The notes beneath the pieces are model-generated. The model ran no database searches and had not been told where the DNA came from. It worked only from the letters and a program-made list of their open reading frames with translations. From the NCBI GenBank assembly GCA_022767125.1, contig JALEPZ010000011.1, positions 1 through 42,430 of the forward strand: a stretch of DNA of 42,430 bases. Reading direction: 5' to 3'. Below, in pieces: positions 42,054 to 42,430 of this stretch (position 1 is the stretch's first letter; every line of letters begins with the position of its first letter). The DNA comes from Phocaeicola plebeius. Lineage in GTDB: Bacteria; Bacteroidota; Bacteroidia; Bacteroidales; Bacteroidaceae. The position numbers and the translations under genes were made by a program.

Positions 42054-42179
42054 CACGGCTCTTTCATTTAAGATTGCGTTGCATTCTCAATGAGAGGGGT
42101 ATTTTTATAGTGGATGCTATGGTCTTATGGATAGGGCTATTTTGCTGATTTTCAACAAAAAAATAAGTGTCAGAAAATT

Positions 42180-42258
42180 TGGTCAAGTGGCAATTTTTTT
42201 CGTAACTTTATAAGGTGAATAACAAATAGTTACGTTAAAAAATGATGCCACTTGACCA
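42180..42258. repeat. Long inverted repeat between the two IS fragments
   Basis: TGGTCAAGTGGCA (42180-42192) pairs with TGCCACTTGACCA (42246-42258). Inside it T7 faces A6 and CGTAACT (42201-42207) faces AGTTACG (42228-42234), so nearly 28 pairs form with small bulges. It may be abutting IS ends or a hairpin that blocks read-through. The stretch 42054-42346 holds this and no recognised gene. Confidence 0.7.
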
Positions 42259-42346
42259 TAGACGTTCGATTGACGCGTATAAGTTCAAGCACACTGCAAA
42301 TGTAATAAAATAAATCGTACCACAGGGAAGTATCCTGGAACAATTG

Positions 42347-42430
42347 ATGAATTTTGCAGGCTCAGTTCCCGATTTCCGTAGAGGCGACAAAGGAAATATC
42401 CGCCACCGTCTCAGCGACATCATCATTCTG
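42347..42430 (+). CDS. ISAs1-type transposase, first 28 codons (runs off the window)
   Basis: The frame reads MNFAGSVPDFRRGDKGNIRH then RLSDIIIL to the window end. The SVPDxRR...RHxLxDIIxL pattern is the DDE_Tnp_1-associated N-terminus of ISAs1/H-repeat transposases. In-frame codons upstream (GSILEQL) also fit the family, so the true start may be earlier, after the stop at 42311-42313; ATG 42347 is the first ATG. Confidence 0.6.
   Translation, partial: MNFAGSVPDFRRGDKGNIRHRLSDIIIL

Noticed and set aside
42242-42313. 23-codon frame MMPLDHRRSIDAYKFKHTAN before the ISAs1 start
   Set aside because: It starts within the right arm of the long inverted repeat and shows no family resemblance. Likely leader DNA.
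1-42430. tRNA, rRNA or known riboswitch
   Set aside because: Gaps were read by eye for tRNA arms with CCA-type ends and for large conserved rRNA blocks; none was convincing. A covariance search would settle small RNAs.

Overview
The window reads as chromosome of a Bacteroidales bacterium, probably Bacteroidaceae-like. The reasons are NVEALA peptides and 6-bladed beta-propeller lipoproteins, BACON and FISUMP surface proteins, DUF4834 after pssA, DUF4248/HU/smalltalk genes, IS1380 and ISAs1 elements, and many promoters with the Bacteroidetes TAnnTTTG -7 box. No rRNA, tRNA or CRISPR array was seen. Base composition is a mosaic: AT-richer accessory DNA at about 1-1.6 kb, 10-11.5 kb and 41.5-42.4 kb, against a GC-rich backbone from about 11.5 to 38.4 kb.

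Layout. (1) 1-2880 (+): end of an unknown gene, a thioredoxin-like lipoprotein, a LuxR-type HTH protein, then an NVEALA peptide with its beta-propeller lipoprotein. (2) 2916-9293 (-): a compact operon aroC-sufB-pnuC-sufC-metallophosphoesterase-sufD-ispE joining Fe-S assembly with isoprenoid, chorismate and NAD-precursor genes. (3) 9418-11305: a scrap zone with a membrane-protein tail, an N-truncated queH, an intact second beta-propeller, the tail of a likely second NVEALA peptide, and the first 50 codons of an ATPase that keeps a good promoter. (4) 11411-17886: housekeeping block dnaE, trxA and a small acidic protein on the minus strand, divergent from psd, pssA and DUF4834. (5) 18284-26292: GH95 fucosidase, small membrane protein, an overlapping operon (antiporter with USP domain, LolD-like ATPase, CvfB), then asd. 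(6) 26433-31845: operon of BACON lipoprotein, subtilase with a type IX-like C-terminal domain, and a PorV-like barrel.

(7) 32136-37382 is the most interesting part. It holds a primase/VapE-type helicase, DUF4248, an HU-like protein, a smalltalk micro-protein and an amidase, with a divergent HTH protein. The DNA between them is highly structured: a 148-bp dyad with three 10-bp repeats in each 28-bp arm and a 14-bp palindrome exactly at its centre, a 23-bp tandem repeat array, and a 20-bp perfect palindrome just upstream of the helicase gene's -7 box. This looks like the replication and regulation core of a domesticated or cryptic mobile element. No integrase was recognised.

(8) 37491-42430: a shortened AAA/PD-(D/E)XK family gene, a decayed C13 peptidase gene with a coupled small secreted protein, an unknown lipoprotein, a FISUMP fragment fused to a broken, folded-back IS1380 transposase, and the start of an ISAs1-type transposase running off the end.

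Gene calls rest on motif and family recognition by eye. No database search was run.
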